From DATBHZ01 sp036557185 (GTDB lineage Bacteria; Actinomycetota; Acidimicrobiia; IMCC26256; JAENVU01): a stretch of 46,637 nucleotides of DNA. The notes beneath the pieces were generated by a model. The model did no database searches and was not told the DNA's origin. It worked only from the letters and a program-made list of their open reading frames with translations. The stretch lies in NCBI GenBank assembly GCA_036557185.1, contig DATBHZ010000059.1, positions 1 to 46,637 of the forward strand, in the 5' to 3' direction. Positions 40,339 through 46,637 of this stretch are shown one piece after another (the first letter of the stretch is position 1; every line of letters starts with the position of its first letter). The position numbers were made by a program, and so were the translations under genes.

Positions 40339-41309
40339 CACGCGTACTCCTTGTAGGAGTCGTAGGGAGCGTCGGGGTCGCCGGTGGGCTCGAACCACTT
40401 GATGCTGCGCGCGTCGGCGCTCGGCTGGTCGACCCAGACGGCCTTCACGCGCATCCCGAGGCGCACCTCGTACGCGTCGATCCCCTGGACGAGACCGAAC
40501 CACGGTGTGTTCGAGCCGTCGAGCAGGATCTGCGCGCACACGTACGGGACCTCGGGTGCGAGGTCCGACAGCCCCGGCAGGTTCACGACACAGAAGGTCG
40601 TGATCGTGCCGGTGTCCGAGACCTCGACCTCGACCTCAGTCGGATGGCCCGTCTTCGGGTCGGACCCCCGCGGCGGGACGTACACGTCCTGCGAGTCCTT
40701 GGCGCGCTGTCCGAGGATCTTGTGGTCGGCGAGCCCTCGCAGGTACTTGCTCGCCGCGCGCCCAGCGTTCACCTCGTACTCGAGGCGGATCGGCGTCACG
40801 ATGCCGGTTACCGCCTCGGCATCGGACGAGCCGTTCGGCGCAGCGCCCGACGTGCCCCCGGCTGACTCGGGCACGAACGCGTCGAGGTCGGTGATGTAGC
40901 CGACGCGCTCGCTGCTCCAGCGCGGCTCCACCCTCATCCCGATGCTCATCGCCTCGGGACCCGCGACGTCCACCACGTGCAGCATCGGGAGGTCAGCGCC
41001 GTCGGGCAGCACGAGCGCGAACGCGAACGGCTTCCCGAGGTGGTGCTTCCCGAGCCTCGGCTCGGCAACCCAGGTCCAGGCCTTGACCGTCCCGCCGGGC
41101 CCGACCTCGACGTACTCGCCGAGCTCCTCCGCGGTGTCCGGGTCGTACTCGGTCGGCGGCACCATGACCCGCCCGTCGCCGAGCTTCACCCCGAAGATGC
41201 GCCCGTCGCGCAGTCCGGTGAAGAACTTCGACAGCGCCGGTCCGACGGACCGGGTGTATCCGCCGGGGTACTCGAGCGCGTGACGCTCGATGAGCGGTGC
41301 TTGGGTCAC
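40338..41309 (-). CDS. Tandem DUF35/OB-fold protein
   Basis: A 323-residue protein with two related OB-fold units, at about residues 20-145 and 180-305. Both carry a rubredoxin-like entry helix (LSKFFTGLRDGRIFG; ASKYLRGLADHKILG), then VMVPPTEYDP / VYVPPRGSDP, and the OB strand blocks TVKAWTWV / TITTFCVV. In classic DUF35 proteins the PP block is framed by four zinc-binding cysteines; none is present in either copy. DUF35 proteins act with SCP2-type thiolases or aldolases, for example ChsH2 with Ltp2. A single polypeptide carrying two copies beside two thiolase-like genes suggests one copy per partner. The start GTG 41309 has GGGGAG 6 nt upstream. Confidence 0.86.
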   Translation of the reverse strand: MTQAPLIERHALEYPGGYTRSVGPALSKFFTGLRDGRIFGVKLGDGRVMVPPTEYDPDTAEELGEYVEVGPGGTVKAWTWVAEPRLGKHHLGKPFAFALVLPDGADLPMLHVVDVAGPEAMSIGMRVEPRWSSERVGYITDLDAFVPESAGGTSGAAPNGSSDAEAVTGIVTPIRLEYEVNAGRAASKYLRGLADHKILGQRAKDSQDVYVPPRGSDPKTGHPTEVEVEVSDTGTITTFCVVNLPGLSDLAPEVPYVCAQILLDGSNTPWFGLVQGIDAYEVRLGMRVKAVWVDQPSADARSIKWFEPTGDPDAPYDSYKEYA

Positions 41310-41326
41310 TGCGATCTCCCCTTCGA

Positions 41327-42877
41327 TCAGATGGCGGTTTGGCGGTCCGCCCAGTACGGATCGCGCAGCTTTCGCTTGAGCAGCTTGCCCGTCGGCTCAC
41401 GCGGCAGCTCGTCGGTGAAGTCGATCGAGCGCGGCCACTTGAACTTCGCGAGCCGGCCCTGGAGGTGCTCCATGATCGAGTCGCGCAGCGCGTCGTCGGG
41501 TTGCACGCCCTCGACCGGCTGGATCACGGCCTTGATCTGCTCGCCCATGTCGGCATCCGGGATGCCGAACACCGCCGCGTCGGCGACGTCCGGATGCGCG
41601 AGCAGCTCGCCTTCGATCTCAGCCGGATAGATGTTGACGCCACCGGCGATGATCATGTCGCTCTTGCGGTCACAGAGGAACAGGAAGCCGTCCTCGTTGA
41701 GATAACCGACGTCGCCAACGGTGAAGAAGCCGTCCGCGTCGTGGCTCTCGTCGGTCTTCTTCTTGTCGCCCTTGTATTCGAAGTCGCCCGCACCCATCCG
41801 CATCCAGACGATCCCGGGGGTGCCGGTCGGAGCCTCGTTGCCGTCGTCGTCGACGATCTTCAGCTCGGCGATGGGCCACACGCTGCCGACGGTGCCGGGA
41901 TACTTCAGCCAGTCCTCGGGGCTCGCCGTCGTTCCGCCGCCCTCGGTCGCGCCGTAGTACTCCCAGATCACCGGGCCCCACCAGTCGAGCATCTTGCGCT
42001 TCACGTCGATCGGGCACGGCGCGGCGGCATGGATCGCCCACTTCATCGACGACACGTCGTACTTCTGCTTGACGTCGTCCGGCAGCTGCAGCATCCGGTG
42101 GAACTGGGTCGGGACCATGTGCGTGTGCGTGCACCGGTACCGCTCGATCTTCGCGAGCGTCTCCTCCGGATCCCACTTGTCCATGAAGACGACCGCGTGG
42201 CCCGAGTGCAGCGCGTTGCCCGCGAAGGTCGTCACCGCGGTGTGGTAGTTCGGCGACGTGCACAGGTGCACGTTGTCGTCGCGCTGCGGGATGCCGAACA
42301 GTCCGAAGAAGGCGGCGAACAGCTCTCCCGAGGTGTCGGGGTCGAGACCGCTGAGCGGGCGCTTGACGCCCTTCGGCCGCCCCGTCGTCCCCGACGTGTA
42401 GTGCATCGCCGCGCCGGCGGTGCGGTCGGCAGGAACATCGGTGCTCTGCGCGTTGAGGAGCTCGTCGAAGTCGCGGAACCCAGGCACGTTGCCGACGGCG
42501 ATCCGGGCGTCCGCCGGGATGCCGGCCTCGTCGGCCGCCGCGACGGCGACGTCCGCGAAGCGCTCGTGGCTCACGAAGGCCTTCGCCTCGCTGTCGCGCA
42601 GGATGTACGCGATTTCCGGTGCCGAGAGCCGGTAGTTGATGGGCACGTAGATCAAGCCGGCTTCGTATGCCGCGAGGTAGACCGTTGCGGGGTTGACGCC
42701 GTTCGGGAGCACGGCCGCGACGGCGTCGCCGGCCTCGAGGCCCAGGCTGCGCAGCACGTGGACCATCTGGTGGCTCCGCCGGGCCATCTCGCCGGCGGTG
42801 AACTCACGGCCGTCCGTGTCGACGACGGCGAGAGCGTCTGGATCCTCGGCTGCGTAGTTCCAGAAACCCCCCGCCAT
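41327..42877 (-). CDS. Acyl-CoA synthetase (AMP-binding, FadD-like)
   Basis: A 516-residue adenylate-forming enzyme that activates a carboxylic acid to its CoA thioester through an acyl-AMP. The P-loop YTSGTTGRPKG is at about 162-172, the adenine-binding EYYGATEGGG is near 310, the hinge region contains LCDRKSDMIIAGGVNIYPAEIE, and the C-terminal lysine lies in PTGKLLKRKLRD. Length is normal. The ATG at 42877 has GGAGGT 7 nt upstream. A KstR-type palindrome at 42918-42931 lies in its promoter region, so the substrate may be a steroid or lipid side-chain acid; that is inferred from the operator and neighbours. The DUF35 gene begins 17 nt downstream. Confidence 0.92.
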   Translation of the reverse strand: MAGGFWNYAAEDPDALAVVDTDGREFTAGEMARRSHQMVHVLRSLGLEAGDAVAAVLPNGVNPATVYLAAYEAGLIYVPINYRLSAPEIAYILRDSEAKAFVSHERFADVAVAAADEAGIPADARIAVGNVPGFRDFDELLNAQSTDVPADRTAGAAMHYTSGTTGRPKGVKRPLSGLDPDTSGELFAAFFGLFGIPQRDDNVHLCTSPNYHTAVTTFAGNALHSGHAVVFMDKWDPEETLAKIERYRCTHTHMVPTQFHRMLQLPDDVKQKYDVSSMKWAIHAAAPCPIDVKRKMLDWWGPVIWEYYGATEGGGTTASPEDWLKYPGTVGSVWPIAELKIVDDDGNEAPTGTPGIVWMRMGAGDFEYKGDKKKTDESHDADGFFTVGDVGYLNEDGFLFLCDRKSDMIIAGGVNIYPAEIEGELLAHPDVADAAVFGIPDADMGEQIKAVIQPVEGVQPDDALRDSIMEHLQGRLAKFKWPRSIDFTDELPREPTGKLLKRKLRDPYWADRQTAI

Positions 42878-42917
42878 TGCGCGCACCTCCAACGACGAAC
42901 ACCGACCGGCGCGCAAG

Positions 42918-42931
42918 TAGAACACGTTCTA
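42918..42931. promoter_or_regulatory. KstR-type operator upstream of the acyl-CoA synthetase gene
   Basis: TAGAACACGTTCTA fits the published KstR consensus TnnAACnnGTTnnA at every fixed position. It lies 41 nt upstream of the CoA ligase start. The same 14 bp, with three more shared bases (TCT on the right), recurs at 44575-44588. Confidence 0.75.
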
Positions 42932-43027
42932 TCTGCGCCTCGCAAAGCCTCCGCTCAACGCAGGGCGCATCTCGCCCCCGAGCGATGCAGCGCTCTAGTC
43001 TCCCGCCCTCCAACGCGGGGAGAAGAC

Positions 43028-43309
43028 ATGACACGGTTCGCCACGATCGGTCGCTGGCTGGTGATCGCCGCGACGCTGATGTTCATCGCGGGCACGATCG
43101 GGACCATCTATCTGGCCACGCGAAGTCTGGGGGACGCGTCAGGACCAATTGGAGACACGTACTTCCGGGTCCAGACCCTGATCGCGTCCGGCGGCATGAC
43201 CCTTACCGCCTCCGGGATCCTCGGCATTGGCGGCCTGCTGCTTCAGGCGATCGGCTCAGTCGTCGACGAGGACGAAGACGACGAGGAAGCGCTCGACGTC
43301 GCCTCCTGA
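43028..43309 (+). CDS. Small two-segment membrane protein with acidic tail
   Basis: A 93-residue protein. Two hydrophobic segments (about residues 9-29 and 50-75) are separated by a short loop with TRSLGDASGPIGDTYFRV, and the last 16 residues are almost all acidic (VVDEDEDDEEALDVAS). The ATG at 43028 has GGGGAG 6 nt upstream, a good ribosome binding site. I recognise no family. It is divergent from the CoA ligase gene and convergent with the P450 gene. The KstR-type site at 42918-42931 lies about 100 nt upstream, so it may be under the same control; its function is unknown. Confidence 0.72.
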   Translation: MTRFATIGRWLVIAATLMFIAGTIGTIYLATRSLGDASGPIGDTYFRVQTLIASGGMTLTASGILGIGGLLLQAIGSVVDEDEDDEEALDVAS

Positions 43310-43323
43310 CGGGATCCAGACCC

Positions 43324-44535
43324 TCAGTGCTCCGGCGTGTACCGGACCGGCAGGTGCTTGATGCCGTTGATGAGGGTCGACTGGAGGTGCTGCGGCTCGC
43401 CGGCGATCTGCATGTCGGGGAGCCGGGTGACGATCTGCTCGAACATCAGGTTGATCTCGAGCCGCGCGAGCGCGGAACCCAGGCAGTAATGGGGCCCGCG
43501 GCCGCCGAACGCGATGTGCTCGTTCGGGGTGCGGCCGACGTCGAAGTTCTGCGACTCGGGGAAGACCTCTTCGTCGCGGTTCGCGGCGCCGTACCAGATC
43601 GTGACCTTGTCGCCCTGCTTGACGGGGACGCCGCGCAGCTCGGTGTCGTGCATGGCGGTGCGCCGGAAGTACTGCACCGGGCTCACGTACCGCAGCATCT
43701 CGTCAACCGCCGTCGACATCAGCCCTTCGGGATCCGCCACGAGCCGCTCGCGCTGCTCGGGGTGCTCCATGAGCGCCAGCATCCCTCCGGAGATCAGGTT
43801 CCGCGTCGTCTCGTTGCCCGCCACCGAGAGCAGCATGACGAAGACGTTGAACTCGATGTCGGAGAGCTTCTCGCCGTCGAGCTCCGCGGTGACGAGCGTC
43901 GTCACGATGTCGTCGAGCGGCCGGGCGCGCCGCGAGTCCGCGAGGCTCTGCGCGTACGCGTACAGCTCCATCGACGCGCTCATCGCCTGCTCGGGGCCGC
44001 CGGCGCCGAACTCCGGGTCGTTCGACCCGATCATCCGGTTGGACCACTCGAAGAGCTTGTGGCGGTCCTCGTAGGGGACCCCGAGCAGCTCCGCGATCAC
44101 CACCAGCGGGAGCTCTGCCGCGAAGTGAGGCACGAAGTCGACGACCTCGTCCTTGGTCGCGACACGGTCGACGATGGTGATCGCCGCCTCGCGGATGTGA
44201 GGCTCCATCGACTTCATCACCTTCGGCGTGAAGCCACGTGCCACCAGGTTCCGCAGCCGCGTGTGCTGCGGCGGGTCCTGGTTGAGCATCATCAACTCCG
44301 TGCCCTCCTCCTGGTGCTCGAGGAGGGCGCCACCCTGCGCGGACGAGAACATCTTCACGTCGCGCTCGATCGCGATCACGTCCGAGTACTTCGTGCAGAC
44401 CCAGAAGCCAGGCGGGAAGATGTCGGACGCGTGCCAGTAGACCGGGTGCTCGTTGCGCAGATAGGTGAAGAACTCGTGGGGCGGACCCGCGGCGTACGTC
44501 GCCGGGTCTGCAAGATTCACGTTCGTAGCCTGCAC
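43324..44535 (-). CDS. Cytochrome P450, CYP125/CYP124-like
   Basis: A 403-residue soluble bacterial P450 monooxygenase. The I-helix motif is AGNETTRN (241-248), with Asn and Glu as in CYP125/CYP124/CYP142 rather than the common AGxDTT. The K-helix pair is E281/R284, and the haem-binding loop FGGRGPHYCLG has C353. These groups hydroxylate terminal methyl groups of sterol side chains or branched lipids; the resemblance and the KstR-type operator in its promoter support such a role, but the substrate is an inference. The GTG at 44535, with GGGGG 5 nt upstream, is the most likely start; longer frames run into the promoter. It is divergent from the enoyl-CoA hydratase gene. Confidence 0.9.
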   Translation of the reverse strand: MQATNVNLADPATYAAGPPHEFFTYLRNEHPVYWHASDIFPPGFWVCTKYSDVIAIERDVKMFSSAQGGALLEHQEEGTELMMLNQDPPQHTRLRNLVARGFTPKVMKSMEPHIREAAITIVDRVATKDEVVDFVPHFAAELPLVVIAELLGVPYEDRHKLFEWSNRMIGSNDPEFGAGGPEQAMSASMELYAYAQSLADSRRARPLDDIVTTLVTAELDGEKLSDIEFNVFVMLLSVAGNETTRNLISGGMLALMEHPEQRERLVADPEGLMSTAVDEMLRYVSPVQYFRRTAMHDTELRGVPVKQGDKVTIWYGAANRDEEVFPESQNFDVGRTPNEHIAFGGRGPHYCLGSALARLEINLMFEQIVTRLPDMQIAGEPQHLQSTLINGIKHLPVRYTPEH

Positions 44536-44564
44536 GAGGACCCCCGGTATCGCCGATCGGACTC

Positions 44565-44599
44565 TGCACAAAACTAGAACACGTTCTATCTTGTTGCAA
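44565..44599. promoter_or_regulatory. Divergent P450 / enoyl-CoA hydratase promoters with a central KstR-type operator
   Basis: TAGAACACGTTCTA (44575-44588) fits TnnAACnnGTTnnA exactly. For the P450 gene (minus), TTGCAA (44594-44599), a 17-nt spacer and TAGTTT (44571-44576) fit a promoter. For the hydratase gene (plus), TGCACA (44565-44570), 16 nt and TATCTT (44587-44592) fit one. The palindrome lies between the boxes of both, so one bound repressor could block both. Confidence 0.7.
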
Positions 44600-44632
44600 C
44601 GCCAGACCACACAACGCGCGAGGAGTGCACGA

Positions 44633-45445
44633 GTGTCCGAGATCCTCCCCATGAGCACGAAGCACTGCACCGTCGAGCGCGACGAGAACGTCGTGATCCT
44701 GACGATGAACCGCCCCGAGGCACGCAATGCCTTGAGCCCCGACATGCTCGTCGGGCTCGCCGACGGCTACTCGTACGTCGACGACACCCCCGAGGTCCGG
44801 TGCGCCATCCTCACCGGTGCCGGAGGTCATTTCTCGTCGGGCGCGGACCTCAAGGCGATGAGCAAGCCGTCCGAGAGCGAGCGCGTCCAGCAGCGGATGG
44901 CGGAGAGCCCGAACCTGCACTGGAAGGCGCTGCTGCGCGACTACCGCATGACGAAGCCGCTCATCGCGGCCGTCGAGGGATACGCGGTGGCCGGCGGCAC
45001 CGAGATGCTGCAAGGCACCGACATCCGCGTCGCCGGGGAGGGCGCGATCTTCGGAGTGTGGGAGGCCAAGCGCGGGCTCTTTCCGCTCGGAGGCTCCGCG
45101 GTCCGCCTGCCGCGCCAGATCGCGTACACGGTCGCGATGGACATCCTGCTGAGCGCCCGTCCGGTCTCGGCGCTGGAGGCGCAACAGATCGGCCTGATCG
45201 GCCGCGTCGTTCCCGACGGCTGCGCGCTGGAAGCCGCCAAGGCAGTGGCGCAGCAGGTCGCGGCGTGCGGGCCCCTCTCGACGCAGGCGATCCTGCGCGC
45301 GTGGCGCGAGACGGAGTTCATAACCGAGGACAAGGCAATGCCCATCCAGGACACCATCGGTTGGGAGGTCTTCGCCTCCGAGGACGCGCAGGAAGGCCCT
45401 CGCGCGTTCGCCGAGAAGCGTCCGCCCGTCTTCAAAGGTCGCTGA
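44633..45445 (+). CDS. Enoyl-CoA hydratase/isomerase family protein (crotonase)
   Basis: A 270-residue crotonase-fold protein, probably adding water to a 2-enoyl-CoA or isomerising a double bond in beta-oxidation. The first oxyanion-hole block GGHFSSGADLKAM is at about residues 62-74 and the second is GYAVAGGTEMLQGTDIRV. Candidate catalytic acids are the glutamates in AGGTEM and in VWEAKRGLFP. The GTG at 44633 has AGGAG 7 nt upstream; an ATG at 44651 has no ribosome binding site. The divergent promoter region with the KstR-type operator lies immediately upstream. The stop shares a base with the next start (TGATG), so the thioesterase gene is coupled to it. Confidence 0.9.
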   Translation: MSEILPMSTKHCTVERDENVVILTMNRPEARNALSPDMLVGLADGYSYVDDTPEVRCAILTGAGGHFSSGADLKAMSKPSESERVQQRMAESPNLHWKALLRDYRMTKPLIAAVEGYAVAGGTEMLQGTDIRVAGEGAIFGVWEAKRGLFPLGGSAVRLPRQIAYTVAMDILLSARPVSALEAQQIGLIGRVVPDGCALEAAKAVAQQVAACGPLSTQAILRAWRETEFITEDKAMPIQDTIGWEVFASEDAQEGPRAFAEKRPPVFKGR

Positions 45446-46107
45446 TGACCTTCGTCACGCCGGAGCGGCACCGCCTCACCACGGCGGTCCGGCACCTGAT
45501 CGACGCCGTCGTCTCACTCGACGGGGCGACCGAGGAGCAGCTCGGCACCGCAGCCGACATGGCCGAGTCCGCGGCGCGCCATCTCGGCCGCACACCGAGC
45601 GCGCAGCCGTTCCCCGACCCGACGCGGACCCTCGGGCAGGAGCGCCACTCGCACTATCTCCCGCGCTCGCCGGTGGTCGGCGATGTCAGTCCCCTCGCGC
45701 CACCGATCGAGTGGGAGCTCGTCGACGGTCGCATCGTCGCGTCGGGGAGGTTCGGCTGGGCGTACCAGGGCCCGCCCGGATACGTGCACGGCGGGTGGGT
45801 GGCGCTCACGTTCGACGAGATGCTCGGCATGGCGAACATCGCGAGCGGCCACCCGGGCATGACAGGAACGCTCCGGGTCCGGTACCTCAAGCCCACACCC
45901 CTGCACCGCGAGGTGGAGGTCGACGGTTGGACGGAGCGGGTCGAGGGGCGGCGCATCGTGGCGCGCGGCTCGATGCGCGTGAACGGCGAGGTGACGGCCG
46001 AGGCCGAGGGGCTGTTCGTCGCGGTCGATCCCGCGTTGGCGGAGCGCTACTTCGGCGAGGAGACCGCCGAGGCTGCGCCGAGCGGGGTCGAGGACGATTC
46101 GGTGTGA
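45445..46107 (+). CDS. Hotdog-fold thioesterase (PaaI-like)
   Basis: A 220-residue single-hotdog thioesterase with an N-terminal extension of about 95 residues. The core contains GRFGWAYQGPPGYVHGGWVALTFDEMLG; the HGG turn and the following FDEMLG hold the usual catalytic Asp or Glu region. The strand TLRVRYLKPTPLHREVEVDGW follows. It should release a free acid from an acyl-CoA product of the pathway. Coupling to the enoyl-CoA hydratase gene by TGATG places it in the same transcript, below the KstR-type operator. The last 16 residues are acidic and probably flexible. Its acyl-CoA substrate is not known. Confidence 0.85.
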   Translation: MTFVTPERHRLTTAVRHLIDAVVSLDGATEEQLGTAADMAESAARHLGRTPSAQPFPDPTRTLGQERHSHYLPRSPVVGDVSPLAPPIEWELVDGRIVASGRFGWAYQGPPGYVHGGWVALTFDEMLGMANIASGHPGMTGTLRVRYLKPTPLHREVEVDGWTERVEGRRIVARGSMRVNGEVTAEAEGLFVAVDPALAERYFGEETAEAAPSGVEDDSV

Positions 46108-46125
46108 GCAAGGCAGAATGATCCG

Positions 46126-46637
46126 GTGACGAGGGTCGGCTTGGTGCTCGGAGCCGGTGGGCTCACCGGGCAGGCATTCCACGGCGGGGTGCTGCGCGCG
46201 CTCGCCGCGGAGACGGGCTGGGATCCGCGATCGGCCGCGCACATCGTCGGGACATCGGCGGGGTCGAGCGTCGGCGCCTACCTGCGCGCCGGCCTCAGCG
46301 CGGCCGACTACGCGGCAATGAAGTCGGGCCTGCCGCTGAGCGCCGAGGGCGAGGCGCTGAGCTCACGCCACGGCGTCGCAGGCGACTGGTGGACGAAGGA
46401 AGGCGGGTGGTCGTGGCCGCAGCTCCCCGACCGCCGGTTGCTCTCACGGTTCGTGCGGGAGCCGCACCGGGTCCGTCCCGAGGCGGTGCTCGCCGTCATG
46501 GTTCCCGCGGGTCGCATCGACACAGAGACGTGGACGGGTGCGATGCGCGACCTGTTCGGCCCTACTTGGAGTCCCGACCCGTTCTGGATCTGCGCCGTGC
46601 GGGTCGACGACGCACGTCGCGTCGTCTTCGGTCGCGA
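46126..46637 (+). CDS. Patatin-like phospholipase, 3' part missing
   Basis: The first 170 codons of a patatin-family serine hydrolase. The glycine-rich oxyanion loop LGAGGLTGQAFHGGVL begins near residue 7, and the nucleophile elbow GTSAGSS (GXSXG) is at about 43-49, both in the expected order. The catalytic aspartate, expected further on, lies beyond the right edge. The family hydrolyses acyl ester bonds of membrane lipids. The GTG at 46126 has no ribosome binding site; a CAGAAT hexamer lies 6 nt upstream (46114-46119), suggesting a leaderless start. It follows the thioesterase gene by 18 nt and may also be read from that transcript. Confidence 0.86.
   Translation, partial: MTRVGLVLGAGGLTGQAFHGGVLRALAAETGWDPRSAAHIVGTSAGSSVGAYLRAGLSAADYAAMKSGLPLSAEGEALSSRHGVAGDWWTKEGGWSWPQLPDRRLLSRFVREPHRVRPEAVLAVMVPAGRIDTETWTGAMRDLFGPTWSPDPFWICAVRVDDARRVVFGR

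Noticed and set aside
1..46637. CRISPR arrays, tRNA/rRNA genes, transposases, phage genes
   Set aside because: No regularly spaced short repeats, no tRNA-like cloverleaf or rRNA stretch, and no transposase or integrase motif was seen. The domain repeats at 28.7-33 kb are protein-coding.

Overview
The window is very GC-rich (codon third positions mostly G or C), uses many GTG starts, and packs genes with 1-8 nt overlaps. The gene content (steroid-type P450 and thiolase genes with KstR-like operators, a phosphofructokinase with pyrophosphate-type residues, DUF35 proteins, actinobacterial-style secreted proteins) points to a high-GC actinobacterium, plausibly a member of Acidimicrobiia or a relative. 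The lineage is an inference. I saw no rRNA, tRNA, CRISPR array, insertion sequence or prophage gene.

Region 1 (1-5.6 kb) is housekeeping: the start of an acyl-CoA thioesterase II (cut by the window edge), a phosphofructokinase, glycerol kinase, a PlsC-type acyltransferase, a TetR regulator and a class I aminotransferase. Several of these genes have a TAGNNT -10-like hexamer 6-7 nt before the start codon and no ribosome binding site, which suggests leaderless mRNAs.

Region 2 (about 6-37.7 kb) is one large surface-polysaccharide locus. Rightward genes encode a secreted beta-helix protein, a polytopic membrane protein fused to the same kind of beta-helix module, a Wzz-like protein, an O-antigen ligase/polymerase-like protein, a GT2, an AlgD-like nucleotide-sugar dehydrogenase, a GT4, a small membrane protein and a Wzx-like flippase. 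Two leftward genes (a GT39-like protein and a GT4) interrupt them. A long leftward run from 37.7 to 21.0 kb encodes, in transcription order, the priming sugar-phosphate transferase, a glycosyltransferase, a 2356-residue secreted multidomain protein (N,N-dimethylformamidase-beta-like head, three DUF4082 and nine Big_5 domains), a Gfo/Idh/MocA dehydrogenase, an SDR epimerase, two DegT aminotransferases, a NeuD/PglD-like acyltransferase, a GT4 and a WbpD-like acetyltransferase. Together these can make activated acidic or amino sugars, build a repeat unit on a lipid carrier, flip it, polymerise it and decorate or remodel it outside the cell.

Region 3 (38.1-46.1 kb) looks like a lipid/steroid catabolism group: two thiolase-fold proteins that lack the usual nucleophilic cysteine, a double DUF35 protein, an acyl-CoA synthetase, a small membrane protein, a cytochrome P450, an enoyl-CoA hydratase and a hotdog thioesterase. 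Two identical 14-bp palindromes, TAGAACACGTTCTA, lie upstream of the CoA ligase and between the divergent P450 and hydratase genes. They fit the published KstR consensus TnnAACnnGTTnnA exactly. A patatin-like gene runs off the right edge.

The best candidates for something undescribed are the beta-helix module used both as a secreted protein and as the extracellular tail of a GT-C-like membrane protein, and the giant dimethylformamidase-like surface protein inside the polysaccharide operon.
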